Source: Sequoia sempervirens
Lineage: Eukaryota; Streptophyta; Pinopsida; Cupressales; Cupressaceae
DNA: 64,000 bases
Assembly: GCA_007258455.2 (NCBI GenBank)
Contig: VDFB02270651.1
Coordinates: 488,540,905-488,604,904 of the forward strand
Direction: 5' to 3'
Shown here: positions 21,726 to 33,909 of the stretch, one piece after another
Layout of the letters: the number at the start of each line of letters is the position of its first letter
How positions within the stretch are numbered: position 1 is the first letter of the stretch
Program-made: the position numbers and the translations under genes
Notes under the pieces: model-generated
What the model was told of the DNA's origin: nothing
The model's database searches: none
What the model saw: the letters and a program-made list of their open reading frames with translations, nothing else

Positions 21726-22890
21726 TCGAATATCCTCCAAAAATAGTCCAAAGAGACATGGCAGCTGTTTGATGTTATTATTATCCTTTCAAAACTTTGA
21801 TGCAAATCCACTATGCAAACATGTACAGTGATGCAGCTAAATGAAATGAACCATTTGTTGAGCATGTTAGTATATTTTTTGGAATCATCATAGAGTTCTT
21901 TTAAAATGTTGGAAGTATGTACAAGCATCAGAGGGGAAATTAGCACCAATGATGACCTGAGTACAACATTCATGATTTTTGATATAGCAAGTAAACACAA
22001 GCATCGAGGTCTAATTAAACCAAGATGAACTGAGCATTTCTTGCATAAACAGACAAAGCCTAACCACCTTTTGATGCAAATTTGGGACTGTCATCAATGA
22101 TAAAGTTTCAATCATCACGTCTCATGACATATTTGCAACAGATAAATGATTAACCTCAAGACAACAGACAAAGAAAAATCATTCTCTTTCCTTGCCACTC
22201 TAGTTCAAGACATCATTGAGTGTGCTCTAGAGAGATGATATCAAAAATTAACCAACCATTGTTCAAAAATGAAATACTGTGATTCCAAACATTATTCCGA
22301 TTATAGATCATCTAGATATGAGTCATGATAAGGAGCACAACTAAAAAACTGTTATGAGATGGATCAATGAGTGGATAAGTATATGATTTGATTATTTTAT
22401 TCGCCTGATTGGTTTTGATGTCATTGTCTAGCTATTTTGGTAAAAACCTGAAAGTTGATTGCCCCCAGTAGGTCAACAGTTTTGCCCCTGGTATTGACAC
22501 AACTTACTGAGATAAATATGCACAATAATCAAGCCATGGTAAAAAATTATGGTTCTAGGAAAAATGATGACAGCAGGATGCTGGTATGGCCCTAAGATGA
22601 TGGGAAAGATGCATAAAAGGAATGTCAAGAAATTAAGTGCAGAACATGAACTAATAGATGGAGGGCCACAAATAGTGCCTATTTGCCAGATTTTCACTAT
22701 TTATTTTTATTGCATTTTTCTTGTCAATAGACTACCTGTTGCCAGGTTTTCACCCTATGACTCTTTTATTCTTCTTCTTCTTCTTCTTCTTCTTTTTTTC
22801 AGGATTTTTATTTTTATTTTTTGTATTTCTTTAGGATCTTTTTTTGATTTTTTGTATTTCTTCAGGATCTTTTTCTGATGATGATAACTA
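21726..22890. other. Unassigned part of the Tat 3' region
   Basis: About 1.1 kb with no coding region I can support. It holds a (TTC)n run at 22768-22797 followed by two copies of a 30 to 35 bp T-rich unit ending TTCAGGATCTTTTT (22825-22878). The element integrase frame ends near its right border. Confidence 0.4.
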
Positions 22891-24020
22891 ATTTAGACAT
22901 AATACTTTTTTAGGTGCATGCTATTGATAGGTTCATCAAATAGGTCCCCTTCTAGCATTGATAGCTTGTAGGCTCCTGAACCATAGACTGCGATAACCAC
23001 ATAAGGACCTAGCCAATTTGGTTCAAACTTTCCTTTCTTCTCTCTGTCTTGCTGATTGCATGGGTTTTATTTCAAAACAAGATCACCCACTTGAAAGGTA
23101 CATGGCTTTACTTTGTGATTATAGCTGTGAGACATCATCTGTTGATATGCTTTTAAATAATCAGCTGATCTTTGTCTCTTCTCATCTAGGAGTTCCAGTT
23201 CTTGGAGTCCGGGAAACTCTGTATTCATCATCCATTGTAAGATCTTTCAATGATACTCTGAGTGAGGGAATCTCAACTTCTAAAGGTAGTATGGATTCTG
23301 CTCCATAGACAAGAGCAATTGGTGTTGCTCATGTTGGCATGCGGATACTAGTTCTATAGGCCCACAAGGCGGGATTGAGTTGAACGTGCCAATCCTTCCC
23401 TGAATCATTCACAGTCTTTTTCAAGATTTTCAATATTGTTTTATTTGAGGCCTCATCTTGGCCATTCCCTTGTGGATAGTAAGGTGTTGAATATCTATGT
23501 TGAATGTGAAATCTTTCACAAAGTTCATCAACATCCTAATTTTTTAAAGGACGTCCATTATCTGTAATAATGGAGTTGGGAATGACATACTGACAAATAA
23601 TATAGTTGAGAATGAATGATGATATTTGTTTGCCAGTAGTAACTTTAGTAAGAGGTACTACCTCAATCCAATTATTAAAATACTCTATAGCTGTGATGAT
23701 GAACTTATGTTCGTTCGATGAAGAAGGATGAATCTTGCCCACTAGATCTAACCACTATTGAGAAAATGGCCAGGTTGGCGTGAATGGTTGAAGTTCCTAT
23801 GCAGGAGCATGAATGAGATTCCCATGAATTTGACATTTTGAGCATGTTTTCACAAAAGTGAATGATTCCCTCTCCATTGTAGGCTAGTAGTAACCCATTC
23901 TAATCAATTTCTTGGATAAGATCAGTCCACTCGAATGAGTACCACAGATGCCACCATGAACTTCTTGTAAAGCTTTGTCAGATTCCTCACATTCAAGACA
24001 TCAAAGTAGAGTACCATCAA
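22890..24020 (-). pseudogene. Tat gypsy integrase, copy B
   Basis: Order on the minus strand: zinc-binding HHCC segment near 23880-24010 (EVHGGICGTHSSG and CSKCQ), catalytic core with LDLVGKIHPSSSNEHKFI (first Asp), IPNSIITDNGRP (second Asp) and YPQGNGQDEASNK (Glu), then a C-terminal GPY/F-like module with NWLGPYVVIAVYGSGAYKL near 22950. The catalytic triad is visible. Stops at about 23537, 23755 and 23780 plus shifts in the C-terminal part break it. There is no chromodomain, in keeping with the Tat lineage. Confidence 0.85.
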
Positions 24021-24186
24021 GACCACGGTGATAAAGGGTGTCAGTGATAAGAGTGTAGTGAGCGGATTGGTAGATAAAACTATGTTTTTGGTTATGGGAT
24101 AACTCGAGTGGTAAGATATCATCTTTAAGGTAGGCATAAATTTTTCTGTACCAAGGTGAATCGGATTTGACCAAATGGCAAATGAT

Positions 24187-25144
24187 TTAGCTTTCAGGGG
24201 TATCGTAAGCAGGTGTAAATGATTGTTCCAATAGAAATTCATAGCGAGTTTGAGTTTCTGGGAGTTGTAACAATGATGCAATAGTAGCCATGGCATTAGC
24301 TGCCTTGTTATCAAGCCTTGGAATTTGTGTGAATTTGATGTCCACAAAGTATTTCTTGAAGTCATCAACCATCTTTTTATATGGTAACAATTTGTCATCT
24401 TTGTTTTGATAATTGTCATTGATCTGATAAATGACTAGCTGTGAGTCGCCATATACTTGTAGTTCTGTAATCCTCCTTTCTAGTGCTATTTTAAGCCCAG
24501 TGATCAATGCTTCATATTGGGCTATGTTGTTGGTGCATGGAAACATCATCCTATATGATCGAGGAATGGTGTGTCCTTGAGGGGTGACGAAAATTATGCC
24601 TACCCTCGATCCATGTTGAGTGAAAGAACCATCAAAATATAAAGACCATGGTTGTTTATATTCTATAGCAAAGACATCAACATCTGGAAATTCAACGTGT
24701 AGGGGATGGTCTCCTAACAATGGTGCTTCAGCTAGTTGATCTGCGATAACTTGTCCTTTGATTGCCTTACGGTCAACATAATGTATGTCAAATTCACTTA
24801 GAATCATTACCCACTTTGTTAACCTTCCTGTCAATGATGCTTTGCTTAACAAATACTTGAGTGGATTAATCTTTGAAACCAGATTGATTGTATGAGTTAA
24901 CATGTAATGCCTAAATTTCTATGAAGCAAAGACTACTGCCAGACAATCCTTCTCAATAGAAGTGTAGTTGAGCTCATGACCTGTTTGTGTTTTGCTGATG
25001 TAGTAGATTGCACATTCTTTTCTTGTAGAGCCTTCTTGCGCTAGCAGTGCCCCCAGAGATGTCTCTATTGTGGCAATGTATAAGATTAGGGGTTTGTGTG
25101 GATTTGGTGGTACGAGAACTAGTGGAGTCATTAAATATTGTTTG
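24187..25144 (-). pseudogene. Tat gypsy dual RNase H, copy B
   Basis: The first domain (about 24720-25131) has LGALLAQEGSTRKECAIYYI and ends at VDRKAIKGQVIADQL. Its first-strand Asp is replaced (LYIATIETS). The second, archaeal-type domain (24187-24700) has LYFDGSF, AQYEALITGLKIALE and LQVYGDSQLVIYQIN, with the expected acidic residues D, E and D. A stop lies between at 24919. Two RNase H domains in this order identify the Tat lineage. Confidence 0.85.
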
Positions 25145-26190
25145 ATTTGTTAAAAATCCACTTCACATTTGTCATCCCACTTGAAAGGAACATTCTTATG
25201 TAGTAGATGTGTGAAAGGTAAACTTTTGTCAGCCAATTGTGCAATGAACCTTCGTATAGATTGAAGTCGTCCTTGCAATGATATCAATTGCCTGATGTTC
25301 CTTGGTGGAGGAATTTCCATAATTGCTTGTACTTTTACAGGATCTACTTCAATTCCTTTTTCTGAAACAATGTACCCTAAGAGTTTTCCAGATTTGACCC
25401 CAAAAACACATTTCTTGGGGTTGAGGCGAACTTTGAATTTTTCTAATCTTGCAAATATTTTGGATAATATTTGAAAATGTCCTTCTCTGGTGTATGATTT
25501 TTCCAATATGTCATCTACGTAACCTTCCATGAAGATATGCATCATGTCATGAAAGATTGTAGTCATGTCTCTTTGGTAGGTAGCCCCAACATTCTTTAGA
25601 CCGAAAGGCATGACGTTCCAACAATAAGTTCCCCATGGACTTGTGAAATTTGTTTTCTCTTGATCTTCAGGTGCAATATTGATTTGGTTGTAGCCAGAAA
25701 AACCATCCATTAATGAATACATGGCATGGCCAGCTACCAGATAAACTATAGTGTCGATGTTTGGCAGTGGGAAGTCATCCTTAGGGCATGCTTTTTGAAG
25801 ATCTTTGAAATCTCTGCATATTCTCATAGTTTTATCTGGCTTGGATACAGGAACAATGTTGGAGATCCATTTTGCATAGTCGATTGGTCTTATGAAGCCC
25901 ACATCAAGGAGTTTTCTTAGTTCTTCCTTAACCAATAATGGAACATGAGGGTGCATCCTTTTGAGTTTTTGTTTCACCGGTTGGCCCCTGGTTTGATAGA
26001 TAAGTGATGCATGATAAGATGTGGATCAAGACTAGGCATATCAGCGTAAGACCACGCAAAATTGACTTGATTTGTTTTTAGGAATTCCATGAACTCTGGT
26101 ATTTCTTTCTCTATCATTGATGCAACTAACTGTAAAATTATTGGTTTGTCGGAAGACCCAAGACTGATAGCATTTTCTGGCTCAATCAAA
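25145..26190 (-). pseudogene. Tat gypsy reverse transcriptase, copy B
   Basis: A nearly continuous minus-strand frame (25150-25977, with the upstream piece 25974-26189) carries ELRKLLDVGFIRPIDYAKW, RICRDFKDLQKACPKDDFPL, DGFSGYNQINIAPEDQEKT, MPFGLKNVGATYQRDM and the catalytic YVDD box in EGYVDDILEKS. A frameshift near 25975 and a stop at 25150 are the only evident breaks. This is the best-preserved RT in the window. Canonical N in DFKDLN is Q here. Confidence 0.9.
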
Positions 26191-26199
26191 ATAGGTGAT

Positions 26200-27500
26200 C
26201 GCTCATGGTAGTGCTCCAGGAGAGTGTCAAGATTCCCATCGTCTAGTACCTCAAAGAGGTTTTCACAATCTGATATGCTCTTTATTTTATCTTTTGATCG
26301 ATCTAATACTGCCAGATTCTGGTTTTCACCATTAGATCTTTCTTTTTTGTTTTTACTTTTGCAGCTAGGAGACTTGACACTCTCCTGATCAAAAACTCTA
26401 TGTCAAAAATATTTGGTGGAACAATCATTTGTATCATCTGCAGAAAGGAATTTTATGATGGCTTCATCACTTGGAAACATAGGTATATTGATAGGTTTGT
26501 TTGAATCCCAATCAATGAGATCAGGATAAATCAAAGATAGCGAGTAGTCAGGCTGTGTGAAATTGGCTATGGTTATGGTCATAACGGAGTGGTCGGTAGG
26601 ATCCGAGGTATGAGGTGGATCAATGATGATATTATCTTCATGATAGTCTTGTTTGTTTAGATCTGATTCAGTAGTGCTAGAATCATGGTGACTTTGTAGT
26701 TCAAATTCACGTGTTTGGGTCCCTGAACCTTGACCTTCAATTAGAGTTGGGGCATATTGGTGTATTACATCAACCTCTTTGTCCCTCTAGAACTCATCAT
26801 TGTAAATGGTGTCCCATTCATATTCAGGGGAGTCTGTGTCAGAATTGTTATCCACAAATTTCTGAACTATTGCCAAACATGCTTCTCGTGAATCTGAGCC
26901 TTCTCGCAATGTGAAGATAGTGCCATGCAGTTGTTTGGATGTGCTTTCTTTGGAGTGCATATCATAGCCCAATCCATTTTTTCTCTTTTGCAGCGAGTCC
27001 GTGGAGGTGAATGGGTTCAATTACTCCTTCTTTCCTTTTTCTGATAGGATCTTTATCATAACCCATCTTCTACATGATTGAATACCCTTTTCCATATTTG
27101 TCCGTGGGTAATTTGACATTAAATACTGCTTCATCTTCATGTTTATAGATCCAATTTAGAATTTCTGTATCCTTAGGGTCTTGCATGGGGAATTTTTCTT
27201 TCATGAATTTTCCATTAAATTTTGTGATTGGCTCTGTTGGTGGTTGCTTTGACGTTGATGTCGTTGATATTTGATGTTCCATGATAGATGGTTTTCCATG
27301 TGATCGAGGTGATGTAGGTAAATTAGCAAGACAAAAAGAGTACTCTCCAACTGCATGGTCCTTGAATTTCAATTTCTTGTCAAAACTATTGGTTAATTGA
27401 CTGATTTGTGTGTCAATCTTTAGAGAAGTACTAGCATGAGCTTCTTGATTGTTAGGAACCAAAGAATCTTGACTGGCTTTTATATTGGCACAATTTTGAA
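26200..27500 (-). pseudogene. Tat gypsy protease-RT linker with G-patch-like segment, copy B
   Basis: The linker reads through most of its length on the minus strand: a polar Ser/Thr-rich N-terminal part, then YKHEDEAVFNVKLPTDKYGK and the G-patch-like KMGYDKDPIRKRKEG near 27030-27140, followed by an acidic stretch leading into the RT region. A stop at 27070 and one at 26786 separate the pieces. It aligns with copy A. Confidence 0.6.
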
Positions 27501-27529
27501 TATTGGAATTATTAGCTAGTATTGTGATT

Positions 27530-27855
27530 TCCTATCCATCATAATGAAACTTAAGACATTGATGATAGGTTGATGGGACAACTTGCATTTTGTGAATCCA
27601 AGGATGACCCAACAAGATGTTATATGCAAGATCACGGTCCAATACTTGGAAAAAAGTATTCTTTATAACAGGGCCCACTCTGATTGGCAGCAAGATTAGA
27701 CCCTTGGATGCTCTTTCTTCATCATCATAAGCTTTTATGGTAATCTTTCTTTTGAAATCAATGGAGTCCTCAGAAAATCCTAAAGCCTTAACCAACTTCA
27801 TGGTACAGATGTTCAAACCAGCACCTCCATCTATTAGAACTCATCTAACATGAAA
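27530..27855 (-). pseudogene. Tat gypsy retropepsin-like protease, copy B
   Basis: Minus-strand LIDGGAGLNICTMKLVKALG is followed by QVLDRDLAYNILLGHPWIHK and VVPSTYHQCLKF, the conserved core and C-terminal motif of Tat proteases. The active site is of the D-G-G form. A TGA or TAG lies just before the LIDGG segment, at the boundary with gag. Confidence 0.8.
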
Positions 27856-30050
27856 CTTGTGAAGCATGACTTCTAAGTACAATGACAAATTATGGGGATG
27901 ACTTATGGAAATGTTATCCTTTTTAGAGAATGAGAGGCAAGTGGGTGAGGACAAGTGTCCTACCGTGGCTTGAAATTTGTTCACATCCAAATCAGTGGAT
28001 ACATTTGTTTCAAAGAGGGCCTTTTCAAGAATTTCCTTATGGGCTGGAGAAATCTTCAATACTTCCAAGATAGAAATTTGAGCGGGGGTTTTTCGAAGTT
28101 GGTTGACCAAATCATATTGATGTTGAGGTGGAGGTTCAGTGGATTTTGAAGAGGCGCCTTTTAAGACAACTTTAGCTTGTGCCCTTGTTGTTGCATTGAC
28201 TTCTCTATATTCCACTTTCTTGTTGACTTTAATGACATTTACCCTCTTGTCGTCTGTGGAGAGATGGTTGATTATATGATCATCATTAATATGATTCACA
28301 TTTTTTTCAGAAGACTCACCTTTTTGATAGTTAGGCAAAGGATTGCAAAATGCTTGGTGGTCTGCATTGGATTGTTGATATCCCTCTATTGTAATGATGT
28401 CATTGTCGATTAAGTCTTGAATGGTATTCTTCAAGGCTTGACAGTTATTTGTGCGATGACCTTTACATCGATGATAATCACAATAGTATGCCTCATTCCA
28501 TGATGGAGGTTTTACATTGGGTTCATAATTTCGTTGAGGTGGCAAAGTAATGACATTTTTTGCCATCAACTCTTTGAATGAAAATTCTAAAGATTGACCC
28601 AATGACGTGAAATTTCTTCTATTAGAGGAGAATGAAAATCTTTGTGGATTTGTATTCGAGGTGTTCCCTAAGGAATTGTGATTGTTATTGGTTTCTCGGT
28701 AACCTTGGTTGTTGGAAGTCCCTTGATTGGGAGTAGAATGTTGATTTATATTGTTCCTTGGAGGAGGATTGTTTCCATGATTTGCAATTGAGTTGACATT
28801 GTTGTTGGGAATGCTTGGAGTACTAAGGACAAAAGGCTTGGTCGAGACATGATTTGCATCAACAACACCATCATTCACCATATTTTTGTTGCGAGTCCAA
28901 AATTTAGACTTGTCTTGATTATTGTGATGGTTGAATGAGCTAGGATTGTCTTTGTCATGTTTTATTATTCCTCTTTTGACCAAAGCATTTTCAATGGTTA
29001 TGGCTTCCTCAATCATTTTCTCAAAAGAAGGAGGACAATGTAAGTTCAAATGATAACTCATTTATGAGTTTAAACTATTAATGAAAGTAACCATCTTTTC
29101 CTTTTTAGGAACAGGATGTGGATATCTAGTGAACATTCTTCTCCATCTCTAAGGAAACGTAATGAAAGATTCGCCAGGTTTTTGTGCAACTTTGCAGAGA
29201 TCTATCATGGTAATCTGGTGCTGGATGTTGTAAGCATATTGTGATATGAATAGGTTGATTAATTCTTCAAATGTCTTGACAGGAGGTGTAATCTTTGTTA
29301 GCCATTCCATATAGTGAACTCCAAGACTCCTAGGAAACAATCGCATCAAGTAAGTGTCTTCGTGAGAAAATTCCAATGTCATGTTTCAGAATTCTCTAAC
29401 ATGGTCGATTGGATTTGATTTCACATTATAGCAATCAAATTTTGGCATTTCACAATGCTTGGGAAAAGGAATCATGTTAAAACTTTGATCGAAGGGATAA
29501 GGAAAAATGTCCTCTAGAGTATATTTCTTTGTGGTTTTTCCCCCTTGTAACTCTTTAACTTGTCCTTGAAGTGTCTTGATTTGTTGAGTCAAAGCACTAA
29601 TATCAGATAGGGGTGTCTCTTCAGGTTTGTTTTTCAAATTCTCGGTATTAAAGTCATGAGGCAATTTAGCCCCTTGTTCAGCTAGATAGTGGAAATATTT
29701 TTCTTTATCTTGCTGCAAGATCTTTTCTATGGCTTTGTGAAATTTTGGATCTTGCTCAACCTCTCTAAGACATTCCTCATCTTATTCCTCATCACTATCT
29801 ATATGTGTTTTGTTCATGTCTTTGTATTTGTGGAATGGATTTTCTTCTCTGTTATCCATATCTTTGTCAAAAAGTGGATTACGATTCATAATGTAAAGAG
29901 GATTACTGCTTTCACCCTCTTCTTGAACGTTTTGGGTATGACCTTGTTGGATTTCGTCCTTCAATTTACTGAATTGAGATCTTGTGAAGATAGGCATATG
30001 ATTTAGAAGAATTCTTCTAAACTTAGATCCTAGTTTTGACAAGTGCAATG
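27850..30050 (-). pseudogene. Tat gypsy gag, copy B
   Basis: Order on the minus strand: acidic N-terminal part (29782-30048), coiled-coil-like ALTQQIKTLQGQVKELQGG (about 29540-29610), gag domain with FPRSLGVHYMEWLTKITPP (29149-29382), a long open frame of 406 codons (27841-29061) with an Asn-rich linker, the Cys/His motif YYCDYHRCKGHRTNNC (28440-28490), and the C-terminal YDLVNQLRKTPAQISILEVL. Four stops or shifts break it. It is the particle protein of the element. Confidence 0.85.
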
Positions 30051-31650
30051 ATGATGATATCTTGATCTAAGAAGATGTGGAATCTTATGATATGATCTAA
30101 GATGTTCCTAATTTTTTATTGTGGCTTCCAATGATGAAGAATGTTAGAATCATATTGGGGAAGTTGAACCAAAAATTAGAATGTTGTTTTGAAAAGTGCA
30201 CTCTAAAAGATTTTGATCTTCGTTTTTAAAGAAATTCTTTCAAGATCTTTGAAGAATATGACTGGGGTGTGAAGGATATTCAATAGTAGGTTGTGGTATG
30301 TTATCAAACTCAAGAGGTTGGTTATGATTATGCCATTGTGATAGAGCTAATCTCTAATAATAAGCTCGAGAATCTAAGGGATCTACAATGTACTCATCAG
30401 TGAATCCTCTAACAAAATTTTGGTATGTATGAAGAAATCCACGGAAATGAAGCAACACGTGTCGACTTTTGTACAAATTTTTTCTTTTTTGCAATGTTCT
30501 CTTGTAACCTAAGTGTTTCTTGGGTTTCTAGATCCTATTGGAAATTGATTTTTTGAAAAACTTTGTTGATTTCCAATCTCTAAGCATGGGAAAAGTATTG
30601 AGAACATTATTGGACCAAATATATGAATAAATTTTGAATGGTTTCAGTTGTTGTTCTTCATGTTTATTTTGGATGATCTTTTTATTTGAATTAATGTAAT
30701 GGAAGACACAACAAACATTCTGAAAAATAGTTGTTTTAAAATCCCTATACTAACATGAAGTGTTTGATCAAGAAAATGTTTTCAACAAATGTTTTCATAG
30801 GTTTAGCACATGAAAGACAATTTAGATAGACTCACTCTTAATACTCAAGTAGGTCATTCTAATAATCAATAGCCCACATCTTAGAACTGCGTCGACTCAC
30901 ACAGCCGTGTCACCCCTGAAGGGGAGCCCATGTTTTTGTCTTTTCTAGGCGCATACTCAGAGTGATGGAAGTGGATACCGAATCCCCTGAGCAAATGGTC
31001 CTTGGCAGTTATATGGTGAGTGTCTTGGTGGTAGATTCTTCCCTCCCCTTGCACTGTGATTATTAGAATGTTTAGAAACTAACTTCGGTTGGCCACTACA
31101 CTAGGTTCGTAGTAAGGATTTCCGTTCGGTGTGGCAATAATAAACTCCCTCAGGAGACCTCCCAACCTTTAGAATAAAGGCTTTAGGGATGGTTATCTTG
31201 CACACTACTGAAAAAAGAGGGTTTCCCCAGATTTGCTTTAAATTTTAAAGTGGGGCGGAATAGCCTAGCTTTGGCTTGAACCCACTTGAGTCGTTCCCGT
31301 AGGGTGAGTACTTTTTCCCACTATGGAAGGCTCTCTAAAGGATGTAATTAAAACAGTAAAATTGCATGAAAATTGAAAAGGAAAGTCTGGTATTCTAATC
31401 ACCCAGTTAAGGGGAGAGCATAGACCTATTGCCACATACAAAGCAAGCAGATGCTCTTTTTAAATTCCAAATCACAATGATTTAATCTAAGTGAAGATAT
31501 TGCTTCACCAAAAGCAAGTTTGTTCAATTTTAACTACAAGATCATTGTGTGGTGACTATCCTAGATTGCTTCATTTTATCCAGATGTGGCTATCCTAGGA
31601 TTGCTTCATTTTCTCCAAAAAAATTATGTCTGTGGAAGGCATCAGACTCA
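30050..31650 (-). other. Tat gypsy leader, copy B
   Basis: About 1.6 kb colinear with 13770-15330. No protein-coding region is supportable. Both copies keep the same short landmarks, for example GATTTCCGTTCGGTG near 31120 and 14822. Confidence 0.6.
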
Positions 31651-31654
31651 TAAT

Positions 31655-32045
31655 TCTATATTTGTGTTACAAACCATATGTGCCGAAACAGAAAATATAT
31701 GCACCGAAATAGAGACCAAATGCACCACAGAAAACCACTAAATTCACCAAAACAGTTACAAAATGTGCTAGAACAGTCACTAAATGTGCTATAGGAAATT
31801 ACCAAATGCACTGGAATAGTTACTATATGCGCTAGAACAGATACGAAATGTGCTACTTTAAATTAATGTCGATTTAACTCTAAATGCAATTAACCATATG
31901 TGCTATTAAATCTACTGGATGCACTGGAACAGACACCATATGTGCTACAACAGACACCATATGCGCTACAAAATCCTGCAAAACAAAAGAGTCAAAAACC
32001 CTGTATGTGCCGCAGAAAATGTTGAATGCGCTAAAATGCAAAATT
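31655..32045. repeat. ATGYGCYA-type short repeat array in the Tat leader, copy B
   Basis: About 15 variants of ATGTGCTA, ATGCGCTA or ATGCACTG (plus strand) in about 390 bp, colinear with the array at 15335. The two copies differ mainly at C/T and G/A positions of the GCGC core, for example GCGC in one and GTGC or GCAC in the other. Confidence 0.7.
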
Positions 32046-32107
32046 TTTCGAAAGTGAACTCCAGAACGTGGAAACCTATCAAAAACACTTGCAGAAAAAT
32101 GTCAAAA

Positions 32108-32137
32108 TCATGCGTTCGAGCCCCATGGTGGGCACCA
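32108..32137 (-). promoter_or_regulatory. Primer-binding site, tRNA-Lys type, Tat copy B
   Basis: The minus strand begins TGGTGCCCACCATGGGGC and continues with TCGAACGCATGA. The first 18 bases match the tRNA-Lys complement used by many plant gypsy elements with two differences. The match continues along the tRNA T-loop, about 27 of 30 against plant tRNA-Lys as I recall it. Confidence 0.8.
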
Positions 32138-32142
32138 TTTTA

Positions 32143-33125
32143 TGTGTGTGTGAAAATTGGATCAATTATAAAGGAATTCAAACACATATCAATATGACAT
32201 TAAATCAAGAAAACTAAAAAGGAAAACAGAATAAGCAAATTGTTACTGCAACTTCCCCGAAATCGTCTTATCTCTCTCTAACTCTAGCATTTTGTTATTT
32301 CCAATGGCTCTCAGATCAACAGATCAAGCTCAACAAAATGAACAGCTGAAGAACGAGATTTGAAAATGCACATTATGCTAAATGCAAGGCTATGCTAAGA
32401 TGATAATATCGTTTTGATGCTAAAAATGATGTGAATGCATAAGCGTATATGTTCATCGTGTATATGCATGTATCCGTGTGTAACCAATGCATGGATTTGT
32501 ACCAGTATTTATAGAATCTTAGAAAGGATTGAATTGGCTGACATGTTTTAACAGCCCAGATTAAGCTTGTTCGAATGGATGGTGGAAGATTTTTGTAAGT
32601 GGAGAGGGAGATAGAAGGTTTCCCTTTTCCTTCAATTTTCGTCATTGAGATCTGAAGGGAATTTGTCGTTTCGAAGAATGAGTTTAGAATGAGTTAGAAT
32701 TAAATAAAATAAATTTATTTAATTTGTAAGTGAAGACAGATATAGAAACTCGCATAATTAAATAAATTATATTTAATTATGTTTAAGAAGTGAATTTAGA
32801 GTGAGAGGAAAATATTAAATTAAATATTTAATATTTAATTTGATTATGGTATGAAGAGAATATTCCATTATTTGAATATTCAAATATTCAAACTTTAGAA
32901 TGATATGATGATTAAAATAAATAATCGTATTTATTTAATTTAATTAAGAGGAATGTGGGAAATGTCAATAATTAAATAAAATTATTTAATTAATTAAGGT
33001 AGAAGAATTAGAAAATGAACAATATAAATAAATAATTAAATTTATTTATATGTAGATGACTTTAGGAGAATTAATTAAATAATTCATATTTAATTAATTA
33101 ACAAGCTTAATCATGACCATTTTTA
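32143..33125 (-). repeat. Tat gypsy 5' LTR, copy B, missing its first bases
   Basis: About 983 bp matching the LTR at 15848-16838. On the element strand the first 10 to 13 bases (TGTAAATGTT...) are missing, and the sequence joins copia integrase sequence directly at about 33126. The junction is therefore not a clean integration end. Confidence 0.8.
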
Positions 33126-33770
33126 GACGTATATAGGCACAATTGACAACTTCGGCCCAAAATGCAGGTGCCATGGACCTAGACTGAATCATACAATTGG
33201 CCATTTCCCTGAGAGTCCTATTATTTCTCTCTGCCACACCATTCTGTTGAGGAGGGTAAGGTACTATGTGTTGATGAAGAATACCATGCTCACTACAAAA
33301 ATCATGAAATTCTTGATTGACATACTCTACCCCATTATTTGTGTGTATTTGTTGAAGAGAAAAATTTTATTGCTTCTCCACAAATGTTTTGAAGGTCTGG
33401 AAGTTGGTGAGGACTTCACTCTTGAGCTTCAAAAAATAGATCCATGTTTGGTAGGAAAAATCATCAATGAATGTGAGCACATACTTAGCCCCTAAAAAAG
33501 GAGTTGGGAATGAAATGAGATCACTATTGACCAACTCAAGGGGTGTGGTTGAATTAGTAGCTTGACCCTTAGGAAAAGGATCTTGATGTTGCTTTCCAAG
33601 AACATAAGCTTGACAAACACCATTCATGCAAGTGATCTTTGGAAGAGCAACCACTAATTTATGTGCTCGCATCTACTGAAGATATCTATCATTCAAGTGC
33701 CCAAATCTTTCATGTCAAAGCTTGCTCATTGAATCATAATGAGCAACAATACAAGAACTCGATTAGGATT
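33126..33770 (-). pseudogene. Ty1/copia integrase fragment
   Basis: The minus strand gives GVCQAYVLGKQHQDPFPKGQ (end of the zinc-binding part), LVNSDLISFPTPFLGAKYVL with the first catalytic Asp, QIHTNNGVEYVNQEFHDFC, in which the second Asp is Asn, and PQQNGVAERNNRTLREMANC with the Glu. The frame runs into the Tat LTR at 33126 in the middle of the core. RT and RNase H of this element are missing. Confidence 0.85.
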
Positions 33771-33909
33771 GAAATCCAACAATTCAATACAAATGGTTCT
33801 CATGATCAACTATGCCTGTAGCAACAAGCTTCTCAAGATCCCGCAACTGTCTAATAGTCACTTTTTGTGGAGCAAACTCAATTTTCTTCCCATCTATAGA
33901 ATGAAAAAT

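Larger units (their letters stand above)
16839..32137 (-). mobile_element. Tat-type Ty3/gypsy internal region, copy B (15.3 kb)
   Basis: On the minus strand it runs from the primer site at 32137 to the polypurine tract at 16852, with leader, gag, protease, G-patch-like linker, RT, RNase H, second RNase H and integrase (to about 22890), then about 6 kb of extra sequence. With LTRs the unit is about 17.3 kb, in the range of the large Ogre-like members of the Tat lineage. It has several stops and shifts and so is not autonomous. Confidence 0.85.

Noticed and set aside
20784..22000. Long minus-strand frames of 131 to 283 codons
   Set aside because: Composition is almost only Ser, Phe, Ile, His and Tyr, and three overlapping frames show the same pattern. 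They come from the ATG/GAT satellite and not from a protein gene.
32101..32137. tRNA-Lys 3' half on the plus strand
   Set aside because: There is no 5' half, and the position next to an LTR end in both copies shows that it is a primer-binding site.
7930..33125. Undescribed defence or metabolic gene cluster in the nested block
   Set aside because: All recognisable coding text is gag-pol or PMD relic; no other enzyme motifs were found on either strand.
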